From an uncultured Collinsella sp. (GTDB lineage: Bacteria > Actinomycetota > Coriobacteriia > Coriobacteriales > Coriobacteriaceae), in the NCBI GenBank assembly GCA_902494565.1, contig CABUTN010000020.1, positions 1 to 32,844 on the forward strand: a stretch of 32,844 bases of DNA, given 5' to 3'. A model generated the notes under the pieces. That model had not been told where the DNA came from. It did no database searches and was given only the letters and a program-made list of their open reading frames with translations. Made by a program: the position numbers and the translations under genes. Shown here one piece after another: positions 14,880 through 24,342 of the stretch. Within the stretch, counting starts at the first letter, position 1. The number at the start of each line of letters is the position of its first letter.

Positions 14880-17657
14880 CTACCCGCGGTTGCGGACGCG
14901 GCTGTAGGGCGTATCCACCATGGGCAGATCCGGACGCAGCTTGCCGTCGAATGCGCGATAGGCGTTCTGCACGGCGGGCGCCGTGGGGATCGTTGCGATC
15001 TCGCCGATGCCCTTGCCGCCGTATGCCACGGGCAGCAGCTCGTCCTTCTCCACGTAGATGGCGTGGATATTCGGGATCTCGGGCGCACGGAACAGCCCGA
15101 GCGTGCCGTACCTGGCCTGGGGCACGCAGTCCTTGAGCGGCCAGTCCTCGGTAAGCGCATAGCCCATACCCATGAGCACGCCGCCTTCGATCTGACCCTG
15201 GATGGAGATGGGGTTGACCACCTTGCCGGAATCGTGTGCGGCATAGACCTCGCTCACGCGGCCGTCATCGTCCAGAATGGCCACGTGCGTGGCAAAGCCG
15301 TAGCAGATGTGGCTCTTGGGATTGGGAACGTCGGCGCCCAGCTTGTCGGTCGGCTCCAGATACACGTAGCCAAACTCGCATCCCTCGAGCGCCTTGATGG
15401 CGGCCGCGGGATCCTGGGGATGCATGCCCTGGCCGGCGACGAGTTCCTGCGTGCGCAGCTGGTAGGCGCGACCGTCGTCGTACTCGATCTTGACACCGTC
15501 ACCATGCGCGCTCACGGGAGCATCGGGTGCGGGCTTGCCGGCCTCGATGCCAACCATGGCATCGCGCAGCAGGAAAGCGGCACCGCGCACGGCCTCGCCG
15601 GTCACGACCGTCTGACGCGAACCAGACGTGGTGCCGGAGTCGGGAGCGTTCTCGGTAGAGCACTCGCCGTTGGCAATACAGTAAAGCGGCAGACCGCATG
15701 CCTCGGCAACGTCCTGCAAAAAGACCGTGTTGCAGCCCTGGCCGATGTCGGACGTGGCGGCATAGACCACGGCCACGCCGTTCTCGACGCGAATCTTGCA
15801 GCGGCCGGCATCGGGCAGGCCAACGCCCACGCCAGCGTTCTTCATGGCGCAGGCGATACCGGCGTGTCCGGGATGCGCATAGTAGGCATCCTTGACCTCG
15901 AGCAGTGTCTCCTTCAGCGCCGTGGAGCAGTCGGCAATCTGGCCGTTGGGCAAAACCTCGCCCGGCTCGATGGCGTTTCTGTAGCGAATCTCCCACGGAT
16001 CCAGGCCGACCTTCTCTGCCAGCAGGTCGATCAGGCTCTCGAGCGCAAACTCGGACTGGCAAACGCCAAAGCCTCGGTACGCGCCGGCGGGCGGGTTGTT
16101 GGTGTAGTAGCCAAAGCCGCGAATGTCGGTGTTCTGGTACTTGTAGGGGCCGACGGCATGCGTGCAGGCGCGCTCGAGCACCGGGCCGCACAGCGACGCG
16201 TAGGCGCCGGTGTCAAAGTTGATCTCGCAATCCAGACCGGTAAAGTTGCCCTCGGCGTCGCAACCCAGTGTAAAGGTACCGTCCATGGCGTGGCGCTTGG
16301 GATGGAATGCAAGCGACTCGGCACGCGTGAGCTTGCACTTCACAGGACGCTGGAGCTTATATGCGGCAAGCGCGGCCAGGTGTTGGATGGACACGTCCTC
16401 CTTGCCGCCAAAGCCGCCGCCCACGAGCATGGTCTCGACGACCACGCGCTCGGGCTCGCTATCCCAGCCAAACATGTGGGCGCACTCTTTGCGCGTATCG
16501 TAGGCACCCTGGTCGGTCGACTGCACCTTGACGCCGTTCTTGTACGGGAAGGCGACGGCGCACTCGGGCTCCAAGAAGGCATGCTCGGTAAAGGGTGTGG
16601 TAAAGCGCTGTGTCACGGTAAACGCGCTCTCCGCCAGCGCCTTGGCGGCGTCGCCGCGCGTCACATGGCGGCTCTGGCACACGTTGTCCTTGAGCTCCAC
16701 CGTGTTGCCAAAGGCAAAAAAACTGTCGTGCAGGCGCGGGGCGTCGGCCGCCTTGGCCTCGACAATGTTACGCACGGGCTCCAGCGGCTCGTAATCAATC
16801 TTTACGAGCTTCTTGGCCTTCTCGAGCGTCGCCTCGTCCTCGGCAACCACCAGCACGATGGCATCGCCCACGCAGCGGGTGATATCGCCCTGAGCGATCA
16901 TGACGTCCCAGTCCTGGATAAGGTGGCCGACCTGGTTGACCGGCACGTCCTCGGCGCGCAGGATGCCCACCACACCGGGCAGGGCCTCGGCCTTGGAGGT
17001 ATCGATGGAGAGCACGCGGGCGCGCGGATACTTGGAGCGCACGGCGCTGGCGTAGGTCAGGCCCGGCTGATCGAGCTCGTCGATGTCGTCGGGATACTTG
17101 CCCTCGCCGAGCACCTTCTTGCGCACGTCAATACGGAAGGCGCGCTTGCCCACGCCGTAGTCGTCGCCGCGCTCCAAGTCCTCGTCGATCTGTTTTTCGC
17201 CGCGGAGCACCGCGGCTGCCAGCGAAATGCCCTCGATGATCTTCTTGTAGCCGGTGCAGCGGCAGACGTTACCGCGAATGGCGTACTTGATCTGCTCCTC
17301 GGTGGGTTCGGGGTCCTCGGCGATGAGCGCCGCACCCGCCATGACCATGCCGGGGATGCAAAAGCCGCACTGCACGGCGCCCACGGCGCCAAAGGCGTAC
17401 ACGAAGGCCTCGCGCACGTCCTCGGGCAGGCCCTCGACGGTCACGATGTTGCGGCCGGCGGCAAGCGCGGTGGTCAGCACGCAGGCCTTGACGGCCGCAC
17501 CGTCCACGTGGATGGTGCAGGTACCGCATGCGCCCTCGGAGCAGCCGTCCTTGGCGGAATGGATATGCAGGTCGTCGCGCAGGTAGCGCAGCAGCGGTTT
17601 GTTTTGGGTCGTCGTGCGCTCAACGCCGTTAACGGTAAAAGTGAATTCCTGTGCCAT
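14880..17657 (-). CDS. xdhD: XdhD-like (selenium-dependent type) molybdenum hydroxylase
   Basis: The protein has 925 residues. It fuses the small iron-sulfur and large molybdenum subunits of a xanthine dehydrogenase-type enzyme and lacks the FAD domain. The plant-type [2Fe-2S] cluster has C39, C44, C47 and C59; the second has C97, C100, C132 and C134. The molybdenum part follows from about residue 165 ('GEGKYPDDI') with 'VGGGFGGKED', 'GAYRGFGVCQSEFALE' and near the end 'AYGGKGIGE', which carries the active-site Glu. This architecture matches the selenium-dependent xanthine dehydrogenase family encoded with YgfK and SsnA. It probably hydroxylates xanthine, hypoxanthine or a related purine in the cytoplasm. 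It is the last gene of the operon, 12 bp after the ferredoxin gene. No selenium-labilisation genes (selD, yqeB, yqeC) are in the window, so selenium use is inferred. Confidence 0.85.
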   Translation of the reverse strand: MAQEFTFTVNGVERTTTQNKPLLRYLRDDLHIHSAKDGCSEGACGTCTIHVDGAAVKACVLTTALAAGRNIVTVEGLPEDVREAFVYAFGAVGAVQCGFCIPGMVMAGAALIAEDPEPTEEQIKYAIRGNVCRCTGYKKIIEGISLAAAVLRGEKQIDEDLERGDDYGVGKRAFRIDVRKKVLGEGKYPDDIDELDQPGLTYASAVRSKYPRARVLSIDTSKAEALPGVVGILRAEDVPVNQVGHLIQDWDVMIAQGDITRCVGDAIVLVVAEDEATLEKAKKLVKIDYEPLEPVRNIVEAKAADAPRLHDSFFAFGNTVELKDNVCQSRHVTRGDAAKALAESAFTVTQRFTTPFTEHAFLEPECAVAFPYKNGVKVQSTDQGAYDTRKECAHMFGWDSEPERVVVETMLVGGGFGGKEDVSIQHLAALAAYKLQRPVKCKLTRAESLAFHPKRHAMDGTFTLGCDAEGNFTGLDCEINFDTGAYASLCGPVLERACTHAVGPYKYQNTDIRGFGYYTNNPPAGAYRGFGVCQSEFALESLIDLLAEKVGLDPWEIRYRNAIEPGEVLPNGQIADCSTALKETLLEVKDAYYAHPGHAGIACAMKNAGVGVGLPDAGRCKIRVENGVAVVYAATSDIGQGCNTVFLQDVAEACGLPLYCIANGECSTENAPDSGTTSGSRQTVVTGEAVRGAAFLLRDAMVGIEAGKPAPDAPVSAHGDGVKIEYDDGRAYQLRTQELVAGQGMHPQDPAAAIKALEGCEFGYVYLEPTDKLGADVPNPKSHICYGFATHVAILDDDGRVSEVYAAHDSGKVVNPISIQGQIEGGVLMGMGYALTEDWPLKDCVPQARYGTLGLFRAPEIPNIHAIYVEKDELLPVAYGGKGIGEIATIPTAPAVQNAYRAFDGKLRPDLPMVDTPYSRVRNRG

Positions 17658-17669
17658 GGTGATTCCCTT

Positions 17670-18149
17670 CTACACGCCGGCGGCGATGCCGGTGCGGTCG
17701 TGGATAGCGCCATGCGGGCAGACGACGGCGCACATGCCGCACGACAGGCAGTCCGCGCCGTCGATATGGGCGCAGTTGTCCTCGATGCGGATAGCGCCGG
17801 CGGGGCACTTTTTAGCGCACATGCCGCAACCGATGCAGCTGGTGTCGCAGATCTTGCGCGCAATGGCGCCCTTATCGGTGTTGTTGCAGCGCACCAGGAT
17901 GTTCTGGTAGCCGGGAACGAAGGCAATCACGCGCTGCGGGCACGCCATGCCGCACAGGCCACAGCCCGTGCACTTGGAGCGGTCCACACGGGCGACGCCG
18001 TCGACCAGCGCGATGGCACCGTGGGGGCAGGCCGTAACGCAGGCGCCACAGCCAATGCAGCCTTCGCTGCAGCGGGCGTCGCCGCCTGCGGAAGCACAGC
18101 CGCTTCCGCAGGCAACGTAGGCCACGTGATGTTGAATGGATTTGGCCAT
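17670..18149 (-). CDS. Ferredoxin with four [4Fe-4S] motifs
   Basis: The protein has 159 residues and four CxxCxxCxxxCP motifs: CIGCGACVTACP, CTGCGLCGMACP, CIGCGMCAKKCP and CLSCGMCAVVCP. All sixteen ligands appear intact. Additional cysteines near the N-terminus (VACGSGCASAGGDARC) give an RnfB-like look. No membrane segment is present. It lies 11 bp after ygfK and 12 bp before the xdhD-like gene, so the three are almost certainly co-transcribed. Since the dehydrogenase lacks FAD, this protein is the natural carrier of its electrons to YgfK or another acceptor; this is an inference from gene order and cofactors. Confidence 0.85.
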   Translation of the reverse strand: MAKSIQHHVAYVACGSGCASAGGDARCSEGCIGCGACVTACPHGAIALVDGVARVDRSKCTGCGLCGMACPQRVIAFVPGYQNILVRCNNTDKGAIARKICDTSCIGCGMCAKKCPAGAIRIEDNCAHIDGADCLSCGMCAVVCPHGAIHDRTGIAAGV

Positions 18150-18160
18150 AAGAGACTCGC

Positions 18161-21160
18161 CTATTTCTTAAGAAGGTACGAATAGTTGTCGCGCACGGCC
18201 CTGATGGTCAGGCGGACGGCCTCGGGCAGACCGGTGTTGACGGCATCGACCGAGACGGTGCGGACCGTGCCGGCGACGCGGACCTTAAAGTGGTCCTCGT
18301 CCACGGCCAGGAAGCCCTCGTTCTCGGAGTTCTCCATGTCCTGCTCGCTCCAGAACAGGGTGAGCTTGTCCTTGTAGGGACGGCCCTCCTGGTAGGGGCA
18401 GAACACGGCGCAGTTGCCGCACTCGTTGCACATACCGTCGACGTGGACGACCTGATGCTTGGCCAGGCCCGGCACCTTAATGGCCACGTTGGCGCGGTTG
18501 GGGCACACGTCGCAGCAGACCTCGCACACCGAGCCGCAGCCCAGGCAGCGGGTCTTGGTGCAGTTGCGCTTGTCGCGGCACAGCGACCCCTTGCGCTCGT
18601 AGCAGGTGTCCTCGCGGCCAGCCTGCTCGTTGCAATCGGCGTACTTGTTAAAGTCAACGCCGGCGATGGCACGGGCGACCTCGGCGGCGTCGGCGATAGC
18701 CTCGACCACGGTGGCAGGACCGCGACGGCAGTCACCTGCAGCCCAGACGCCCTCGACGCCGGTGGAGGTGGCGGCAAGGCGGCCGCGACGGTCGTGCTCG
18801 ACGCCCGCGGCATCGTACAGGCTGGCATCGATGCCCTCGCCCACGGCGCAGATCACCGTGGTGGCGGGAAGCTCAACGGTCTCGCCCGTGGCGACAGGGC
18901 TGCGACGGCCGCTTGCATCCGGCTCGCCAAGCTCCATAACGTCGCAGGTCAGCACGGCGCCGTTAAGTGCCTTGGGCGCCAGCAGCTCGCAGAACTCAAC
19001 GCCATCGGCAAGAGCAAGATCGAGCTCTTCCTCGTCGGCGGGCATCTGCTTCTTGGTGCGGCGATACACCAGGCGCACGTTCTTCACACCAGCCAGGCGC
19101 TTGGCCACGCGGGCCGCATCCATGGCGGTGTTGCCGGCGCCAATGACTACGACGTCCTCGCCCAGCTCGAGCTTCTCGCCCTTCTTGGCGGCCTCGAGGA
19201 ACTCCAGCACATCGAGCTCGGCACCCTCTCCCAGGCCCGCAGAGCCGGGCATCCACGCACCGGTGGCCACGACCACGTCGGTAAAGCCCTGGGCCTTGAG
19301 CTCGTCAATGGAATCCACGCGGGCGTTGAGCTGTACCTTGGCACCAAAGGCCAGGCAGAGCTCGGCGTCGTGTGAGATATCGTCGCTGGCGATACGGAAC
19401 TCGGGGATCACGTGACGGACCACGCCGCCGAGCGAGTCGCGGGCCTCAAAGATGGTGACGGGCACGCCGGCGCGCGTCAGGAAGAACGCCGTCGCCAGTC
19501 CGGCCGGGCCGCCGCCGATAACGGCAACGTTGTGCTCGCCGTCGTTGGCGATGGCCTGGGCGCGCAGCTTGGGCAGCACGGCGGTCATGGCCTCGCGGGC
19601 GGCCTTGAGCTTGCTGGCGCGAATCTGGGCGCCCTCGGGCTCGTAGAACGCACGCTCGCAGGCACGGCCGCAGGGATGCGGGCAGATGGTGCCGGTAATG
19701 AACGGCAGGGCGTTGCGCTCGATGATGATGTTGAGTGCGTCCTCGTAGCGGCCCTCGTCAACAGCCGCCAGGTAGGCGGGAATATCCTGCTGGATGGGGC
19801 AGCTCGTGCGGCACGGCGTGGTAAAGCAGTCGGAAAGCGGGCTCTTGCCGGCAACCTTGCGGTCGGGCAGCGGGCGCAGCGGCTTCTTGTAGATCGGGTT
19901 GGTGAGCGAGTCGGTCTGGATCGCGGTCACGGCGTCGAGAGAGACGCCCGCGAACGGCTTGCCGGCCAGATCGGCAAACTCGCCGGCCATCTGGCTAAAG
20001 CGCTCGTAGCCACCGGGCTTGAGCACGTCGGTCGCCAGGGTGACGGGCCAAATGCCGGCATCATACAGGGCGCGAATGTTGTAGACCGTGGCGCCACCGG
20101 AGTAACTGATGCGCAGCTTACCGTCAAACTGCTCGGTAATGCGGCGGGCAGCCTCGATGGTCAGCGAGAACAGCGAACGGCCAGACATGTACATCTCGGT
20201 GGAAGGCAGCTCGTTTCTCGTCACGTCGACGGGGAAGGTGTTGGTGAGCTTGACGCCAAACTCTAGACCGCGCTCGGCGCACAGGGCAATCAGGCGCTCG
20301 AACATAGGCACGGCATCGGCCCACTGCAGGTCCTCGCGGAAGTGCGTGTCATCGAAGACGATGTAGTCAAAGCCCAGCTCGTTCAGACGCTGGCGGGCAA
20401 ACTCATAGCCCAGCAGCGTGGGGTTGCACTTGATGTAGGTGTTGAGGCCCTTCTCGGTGATGAGGTAGGTCGCGATGCGCTCGATCTCCGCCGGCGGGCA
20501 GCCGTGCAGGGTGGACTCGGTGATGGAGTTGGAAACGCGTGCCGGGATGGACTCGACAAACGCGGCGTCGACATGCTCAAACTTGTCCAGGTTGGCGAGC
20601 GCCCATGCGCGGCACTCGTTCCAGACGTCAGAGCCGCTGGCGTCCTTCATGCCCTCGATGTAGGCGTCGACCTTGGGGCTCTTGATGCCCTCCAGGTCAT
20701 AGCCCACGGACATGTTAAAGACAAAGCCGTCCGGGCTGCCCAGGCCGTACTCGCGAGCGATGAGGTGGCAGGCGAACCATGCCTTCACGTACTCGGCAAA
20801 AGCCTGCGGAACCTCGAGCTCGGTCGACCACTCGCAGTTGTAGCACTCGTCCTGCGCCACAATGCAGGGCTTGTTCACACACTTGGAGAGCTCCTCGCCG
20901 TCCATAACCTGAACGGTCTTAAGCTCAAAGAAGCGGGAACCGGCCACGTAGGATGCCACGATGTTCTGGGCAAGCTGCGTGTTGGGGCCGGCGGCCGGGC
21001 CAAACGGAGTCTCGATGCGCTCGTCAAAAATGGGAAGCGCGCCCTCCTGGTTGGTCGTGACCATCTTGCGCACGCCAAAGACGGCGCCCTGAGTCTTGTG
21101 CTCCTCGATGATCCAGTTCATCAGCTGCGAAAACGGGATCGGCCTCATGATGTCGCTCAT
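18161..21160 (-). CDS. ygfK: YgfK-type flavo-iron-sulfur oxidoreductase
   Basis: The protein has 999 residues. ATG 21160 is chosen for GAGGAG about 8 bases upstream; the frame is open 16 codons earlier. The first 460 or so residues are the YgfK-specific part ('PIPFSQLMNWI...PFGPAAGPNTQLAQNIV', dihydroorotate dehydrogenase-like). A GltD-like half follows, with a Cys-rich bridge ('TTPCRTSCPIQQDIPAYL', 'CPHPCGRACERAF'), FAD motif GGGPAG near 549 and NAD(P)H motif GAGNTA near 673. A C-terminal ferredoxin part carries 'CLGCGSVCEVCCDVCP' and 'CNECGNCAVFCPYQ'. The family was once called a putative selenate reductase subunit, but its place beside SsnA and the XdhD-like enzyme supports an electron-transfer role in purine breakdown. 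It is the third gene of the operon. Confidence 0.9.
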   Translation of the reverse strand: MSDIMRPIPFSQLMNWIIEEHKTQGAVFGVRKMVTTNQEGALPIFDERIETPFGPAAGPNTQLAQNIVASYVAGSRFFELKTVQVMDGEELSKCVNKPCIVAQDECYNCEWSTELEVPQAFAEYVKAWFACHLIAREYGLGSPDGFVFNMSVGYDLEGIKSPKVDAYIEGMKDASGSDVWNECRAWALANLDKFEHVDAAFVESIPARVSNSITESTLHGCPPAEIERIATYLITEKGLNTYIKCNPTLLGYEFARQRLNELGFDYIVFDDTHFREDLQWADAVPMFERLIALCAERGLEFGVKLTNTFPVDVTRNELPSTEMYMSGRSLFSLTIEAARRITEQFDGKLRISYSGGATVYNIRALYDAGIWPVTLATDVLKPGGYERFSQMAGEFADLAGKPFAGVSLDAVTAIQTDSLTNPIYKKPLRPLPDRKVAGKSPLSDCFTTPCRTSCPIQQDIPAYLAAVDEGRYEDALNIIIERNALPFITGTICPHPCGRACERAFYEPEGAQIRASKLKAAREAMTAVLPKLRAQAIANDGEHNVAVIGGGPAGLATAFFLTRAGVPVTIFEARDSLGGVVRHVIPEFRIASDDISHDAELCLAFGAKVQLNARVDSIDELKAQGFTDVVVATGAWMPGSAGLGEGAELDVLEFLEAAKKGEKLELGEDVVVIGAGNTAMDAARVAKRLAGVKNVRLVYRRTKKQMPADEEELDLALADGVEFCELLAPKALNGAVLTCDVMELGEPDASGRRSPVATGETVELPATTVICAVGEGIDASLYDAAGVEHDRRGRLAATSTGVEGVWAAGDCRRGPATVVEAIADAAEVARAIAGVDFNKYADCNEQAGREDTCYERKGSLCRDKRNCTKTRCLGCGSVCEVCCDVCPNRANVAIKVPGLAKHQVVHVDGMCNECGNCAVFCPYQEGRPYKDKLTLFWSEQDMENSENEGFLAVDEDHFKVRVAGTVRTVSVDAVNTGLPEAVRLTIRAVRDNYSYLLKK

Positions 21161-21254
21161 AATGAGCTCCTCTCTGTAACGCCCGGCGAGACCGCGCGGC
21201 GGGCGCAAATCCAGTGTAGCGCTAGCACAGCGCCGGCGACCCCGCGGAGGTCGC

Positions 21255-22664
21255 CTATACGCGCGTCAGATGCGGCGAAACATCCGGCGCGCGTGAATCT
21301 ACTTGTAATTTGTAGGCGCGATCGTTGAGCGTGCTCCAGAGCTTCTTGGACTCAGCCATGGTCCACGCGTTGATCTTGTCCTCATCGATACCGACAAACT
21401 CGCGATCCTTGTACAGGACGCGGCCGTTGATGATGGTGGTGCGGCAGTTTTTGCCCATCATGCCAAAGAGCATGTGGCCGTCGATGTTCTCCTCGCTCAG
21501 CGGCGTAAAGGGCTTGTAGTCCATGACGATGACGTCGGCGGCAGCGCCGGCCTCGAGCACACCGAGCTTGCGATCGAAATACTTGCTGGCCATCTTGGCG
21601 TTATTCTCGAACAGCATGGTCATGGCCTCACACCAGCCCACGTTGGGCATAGCGGCGTTGTGGCGCTGAATGATCAGGAAGACCTTAAGGCTCTCGAGCA
21701 TATCGTGGGTGTAGGCGTCGGTGCCCATGCACACGGGGATGCCGCGGCGGAAGAACTCGAGCACGGGGGCGCAGCCCACAGCGTTGCCCATATTGGATTC
21801 GGGGTTGTTAACCAGCCAGGTGCCGGACTCCTTGACGATATCCATCTCGGCGGGCGTCACGTGGATGCAGTGGCCGAGCATGGTGTCGGGACCGAGCAGG
21901 TTGTGCTGCAGCAGGCGCTCGACGGGGCTGATGCCGCCGCGGTTGAGGCGGGAGTCCCACACATCGTTCATGCCCTCGCACACGTGGATGTGGAAGCCGG
22001 TCAGGCCATTGTTGGCCTCGGCCATCTTATCCATGGTCTCGTCCGACAGCGTAAAGGTGGCGTGACCGCCAAACATGGCGGCGATCATGTGGTTGTCGTT
22101 ATCGCGACGCTCCTTGGCGGCCCACTGGGCAAACTCGGCGTTCTCGGCAATAGCCTGATCGCACTTTTCCTGGCCACGGCGGTCGGAAACCTCGTAGCAC
22201 AGGCACGAACGCATGCCCAGCTCCTGAGCGGCGTCCTTAATGGTAAAGAGACTGCCCGGAATCTCGCAGAAGCTCGCGTGGTGATCGAAGATCGTGGTGA
22301 CGCCGTCGCGGATGGAATCCAAAATCGTGGCATAGGCGCTTGCCTTGGTGCCGTCGAGCGTCAGGTTGTCGTCAATCTTCCACCACTGCTGCTCAAGATT
22401 TTCCAGGAAGTTGGTGGGGTTGCAGCCCATAATGGCAAGACCGCGGGCCAGACCCGAATAGATGTGGGTGTGGCAGTTGATAAGTCCGGGCATGATGAGG
22501 TTGCCCTGGGCGTCGACGTACTCGGCATCCGGGTACTTGGCCTTGAGCTCGCGCTCGGGGCCCACTTCGACGATCGTATCTCCGTCAATAGCGACCGCAC
22601 CGTTGGGAATGAACGGAGTCTGAGCGTTGCGGGTAAAGACAGAACCGTTAGCGACCAGAAGCAT
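21255..22664 (-). CDS. ssnA: SsnA, amidohydrolase-family (purine deaminase-like) enzyme
   Basis: The protein has 469 residues. ATG 22664 has AAGGGAG 7 bases upstream; the earlier frame start lacks such a site. It has the metal-dependent amidohydrolase layout: 'MPGLINCHTHIYSGLARG' (HxH), 'GFHIHVCEG' (H), 'LGHCIHVTPAEMD' (H) and 'CMGTDAYTHDM' (D). This resembles guanine deaminase and chlorohydrolase relatives but matches SsnA, the family always found with YgfK. The reaction is not proven; deamination of a purine or a ring-opened product is likely. It lies 94 bp before ygfK, and that gap contains GC-rich short hairpins but no T-run. A small hairpin just precedes its ribosome-binding site (22683-22706). 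Confidence 0.88.
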   Translation of the reverse strand: MLLVANGSVFTRNAQTPFIPNGAVAIDGDTIVEVGPERELKAKYPDAEYVDAQGNLIMPGLINCHTHIYSGLARGLAIMGCNPTNFLENLEQQWWKIDDNLTLDGTKASAYATILDSIRDGVTTIFDHHASFCEIPGSLFTIKDAAQELGMRSCLCYEVSDRRGQEKCDQAIAENAEFAQWAAKERRDNDNHMIAAMFGGHATFTLSDETMDKMAEANNGLTGFHIHVCEGMNDVWDSRLNRGGISPVERLLQHNLLGPDTMLGHCIHVTPAEMDIVKESGTWLVNNPESNMGNAVGCAPVLEFFRRGIPVCMGTDAYTHDMLESLKVFLIIQRHNAAMPNVGWCEAMTMLFENNAKMASKYFDRKLGVLEAGAAADVIVMDYKPFTPLSEENIDGHMLFGMMGKNCRTTIINGRVLYKDREFVGIDEDKINAWTMAESKKLWSTLNDRAYKLQVDSRAPDVSPHLTRV

Positions 22665-22682
22665 AAATGCTCCCTTCAACAT

Positions 22683-22706
22683 CAGAGGCGGGGTTTGACA
22701 CCTCTG
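22683..22706 (-). promoter_or_regulatory. Small hairpin before the ssnA ribosome-binding site
   Basis: CAGAGG at 22683 and CCTCTG at 22701 form a 6-bp stem with a 12-base loop. It ends a few bases before the AAGGGAG of ssnA. It could tune translation or protect the transcript; no riboswitch class is recognised. Confidence 0.35.
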
Positions 22707-22812
22707 ACATGGCGGAAGTGCGAAGCGCCGGCCTACACCGGAAACGGGCCCTCTCCCGTCAACGCTTCACCAAAGGGACAAGCCCTTTGAAGTGCGGCTT
22801 GGCGCCGCATGG

Positions 22813-22844
22813 CGCCGGCGGACGAGGCGATGCGTCCGCCGGCG
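22813..22844 (-). repeat. Perfect 12-bp stem-loop between permease and ssnA
   Basis: CGCCGGCGGACG (22813-22824) and its exact complement (22833-22844) flank an 8-base loop. It starts 17 bases after the permease stop. No T-run follows, so it is more likely an RNA-processing or 3'-stabilising hairpin than a complete terminator; it could uncouple the levels of permease and enzyme mRNA. Confidence 0.6.
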
Positions 22845-22860
22845 AATAGCACCGAATTGG

Positions 22861-24255
22861 TTACTTCTTGCTCTCGGGCAGGACCAGATCCACAGCGGCA
22901 TCCTTGGCGGCATCGATGTGCTGAGCCACGACCGGCGTCTGCGGAAGGATCAGGTTAAGGACAATGGCCATGATGGCGGTGGGGGTCACGGCGTTGGAGC
23001 CGATGACGGTGGACACCCAGGTGGGCATGCCCTCGCCGGCAAGGCAACCGCTGGCCATCCAGATACCCAGGCCAAAGACGACCGAGGTGCCGACGATGGT
23101 GGTGGTGCGCTGCGTGAGGCCCTCGCGGGTGAACATGCGCACGCCGTTCATGGTGATGGTGCCAAAGACGCCGACGGTCGCGCCGCCGATGACGGGCTGC
23201 GGGATAGCGGAAAGGACGGCAGAGAGCTGCGGGAACAGACCGGCGATGGCAAAGACGGCCGCGATGATCACAAAGACCCACTTGTTGACGACCTTGTTGG
23301 AGCAGATGATGCCCACGTTCTGGCCAAGGGCGCTGGTGGGAAGACCGCCCAGCAGGCCGCCGACCATAGAGGTGAGGCCCTGGGACACGATAGCACCGGA
23401 GAGCTCGCGCTCGGTGGGCATACGGTCGATGGAGCCCAGGCAGGCGGCGGAGACGTCACCGATAACCTGAATAGCAACCATGGGGAACACGACAGCGAGG
23501 GTAATGCAGACCTCGGGATCAAACTCGAGCGCGTAGGGCATGAGCTTGGGAAGGGCGAAGACCTGAGCGGTGGCGACGCTGGAGAAGTCGATCATGCCAA
23601 AGGGGATGGAGACGATCATGCCAACGATCATGCCAAAGAACACGGATCCCAGCTTGAGCGTGCCCTTGCCAAAGTTGGCGAGCGCAAAGACCACGGCGAA
23701 GGTGATAAGAGCGACGCACCAGGCCTGCGGGGTGCCCCACAGCGGCGTACCCATACCGCCGGCCATATACTTGACGGCCGTGGGATACAGCGAAACGCCG
23801 ATGGAGAAGATGACCGTACCGGTCACGACGGGCGGGAACAGCCACTTGATCTTGCTGTAGGCCAGGCCAAAGAGGACCGCGACGGCGCCGCCGACGATCT
23901 CGCCACCCAGCAGCGCACCAAAGCTAAAGCCCGAGGCGCCCATGGCCTGCAGGGCCGGCAGGAACGCGAACGAAACGCCCATGACGATGGGCAGGCCGCC
24001 GCCGATGCGACGGAAGGGAGCGAAGGCCTGAAGGGCTGTGTCGATTGCCGAAAGAATGAGTGCAACCTGAATGATGTCGGTGCTCTGCTGGCTATTAAAG
24101 CCGTAGACGCCGGCCATGATGACCGCCGGGGTAATGATGCCGGCAAACGATGCCAGTACGTGCTGAAGGGCACACGGGATCATTTCCTTAACGGGCGGCA
24201 TGCCTTCGCGAATGAACAGGGCTTCAGTGCCGTTCGTAACCGTCTCCTGGGTCAT
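22861..24255 (-). CDS. NCS2-family xanthine/uracil permease
   Basis: The protein has 464 residues. ATG 24255 is chosen; upstream codons have no family similarity, and a GAGG/GGTGG sequence lies just before. About twelve to fourteen hydrophobic segments are visible, e.g. 'ASFAGIITPAVIMAG', 'GLPIVMGVSFAFLPAL', 'WVFVIIAAVFAIAGLFP', 'TTTIVGTSVVFGLGIWMASG'. 'SQGLTSMVGGLLGGLPTSALGQNVG' is the NCS2 signature region, and 'QPVIGGATVGVFGTI' is also typical. The family imports xanthine, uric acid or uracil with protons across the inner membrane. As first gene of the purine operon it most likely brings in xanthine or urate. It is divergent from the YheO-type regulator. Confidence 0.92.
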   Translation of the reverse strand: MTQETVTNGTEALFIREGMPPVKEMIPCALQHVLASFAGIITPAVIMAGVYGFNSQQSTDIIQVALILSAIDTALQAFAPFRRIGGGLPIVMGVSFAFLPALQAMGASGFSFGALLGGEIVGGAVAVLFGLAYSKIKWLFPPVVTGTVIFSIGVSLYPTAVKYMAGGMGTPLWGTPQAWCVALITFAVVFALANFGKGTLKLGSVFFGMIVGMIVSIPFGMIDFSSVATAQVFALPKLMPYALEFDPEVCITLAVVFPMVAIQVIGDVSAACLGSIDRMPTERELSGAIVSQGLTSMVGGLLGGLPTSALGQNVGIICSNKVVNKWVFVIIAAVFAIAGLFPQLSAVLSAIPQPVIGGATVGVFGTITMNGVRMFTREGLTQRTTTIVGTSVVFGLGIWMASGCLAGEGMPTWVSTVIGSNAVTPTAIMAIVLNLILPQTPVVAQHIDAAKDAAVDLVLPESKK

Positions 24256-24342
24256 TTGACCACCAATCCTCGAAATAGTTGTTTTCGCATCTAACGCTCT
24301 ATTGTGACGCAGTGCGGGGTTGAGGTTGTGCCTTCGTTGCAT

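Noticed and set aside
14667..18185. A 1172-residue plus-strand open frame across the dehydrogenase and ferredoxin genes
   Set aside because: It is antisense to two well-matched genes, low in complexity and starts inside array B. It arises from the codon bias of the minus-strand genes.
22792..24294. A 500-residue plus-strand frame rich in Asp, Gly and His opposite the permease
   Set aside because: It is a mirror of the permease's hydrophobic codons and has no family features.
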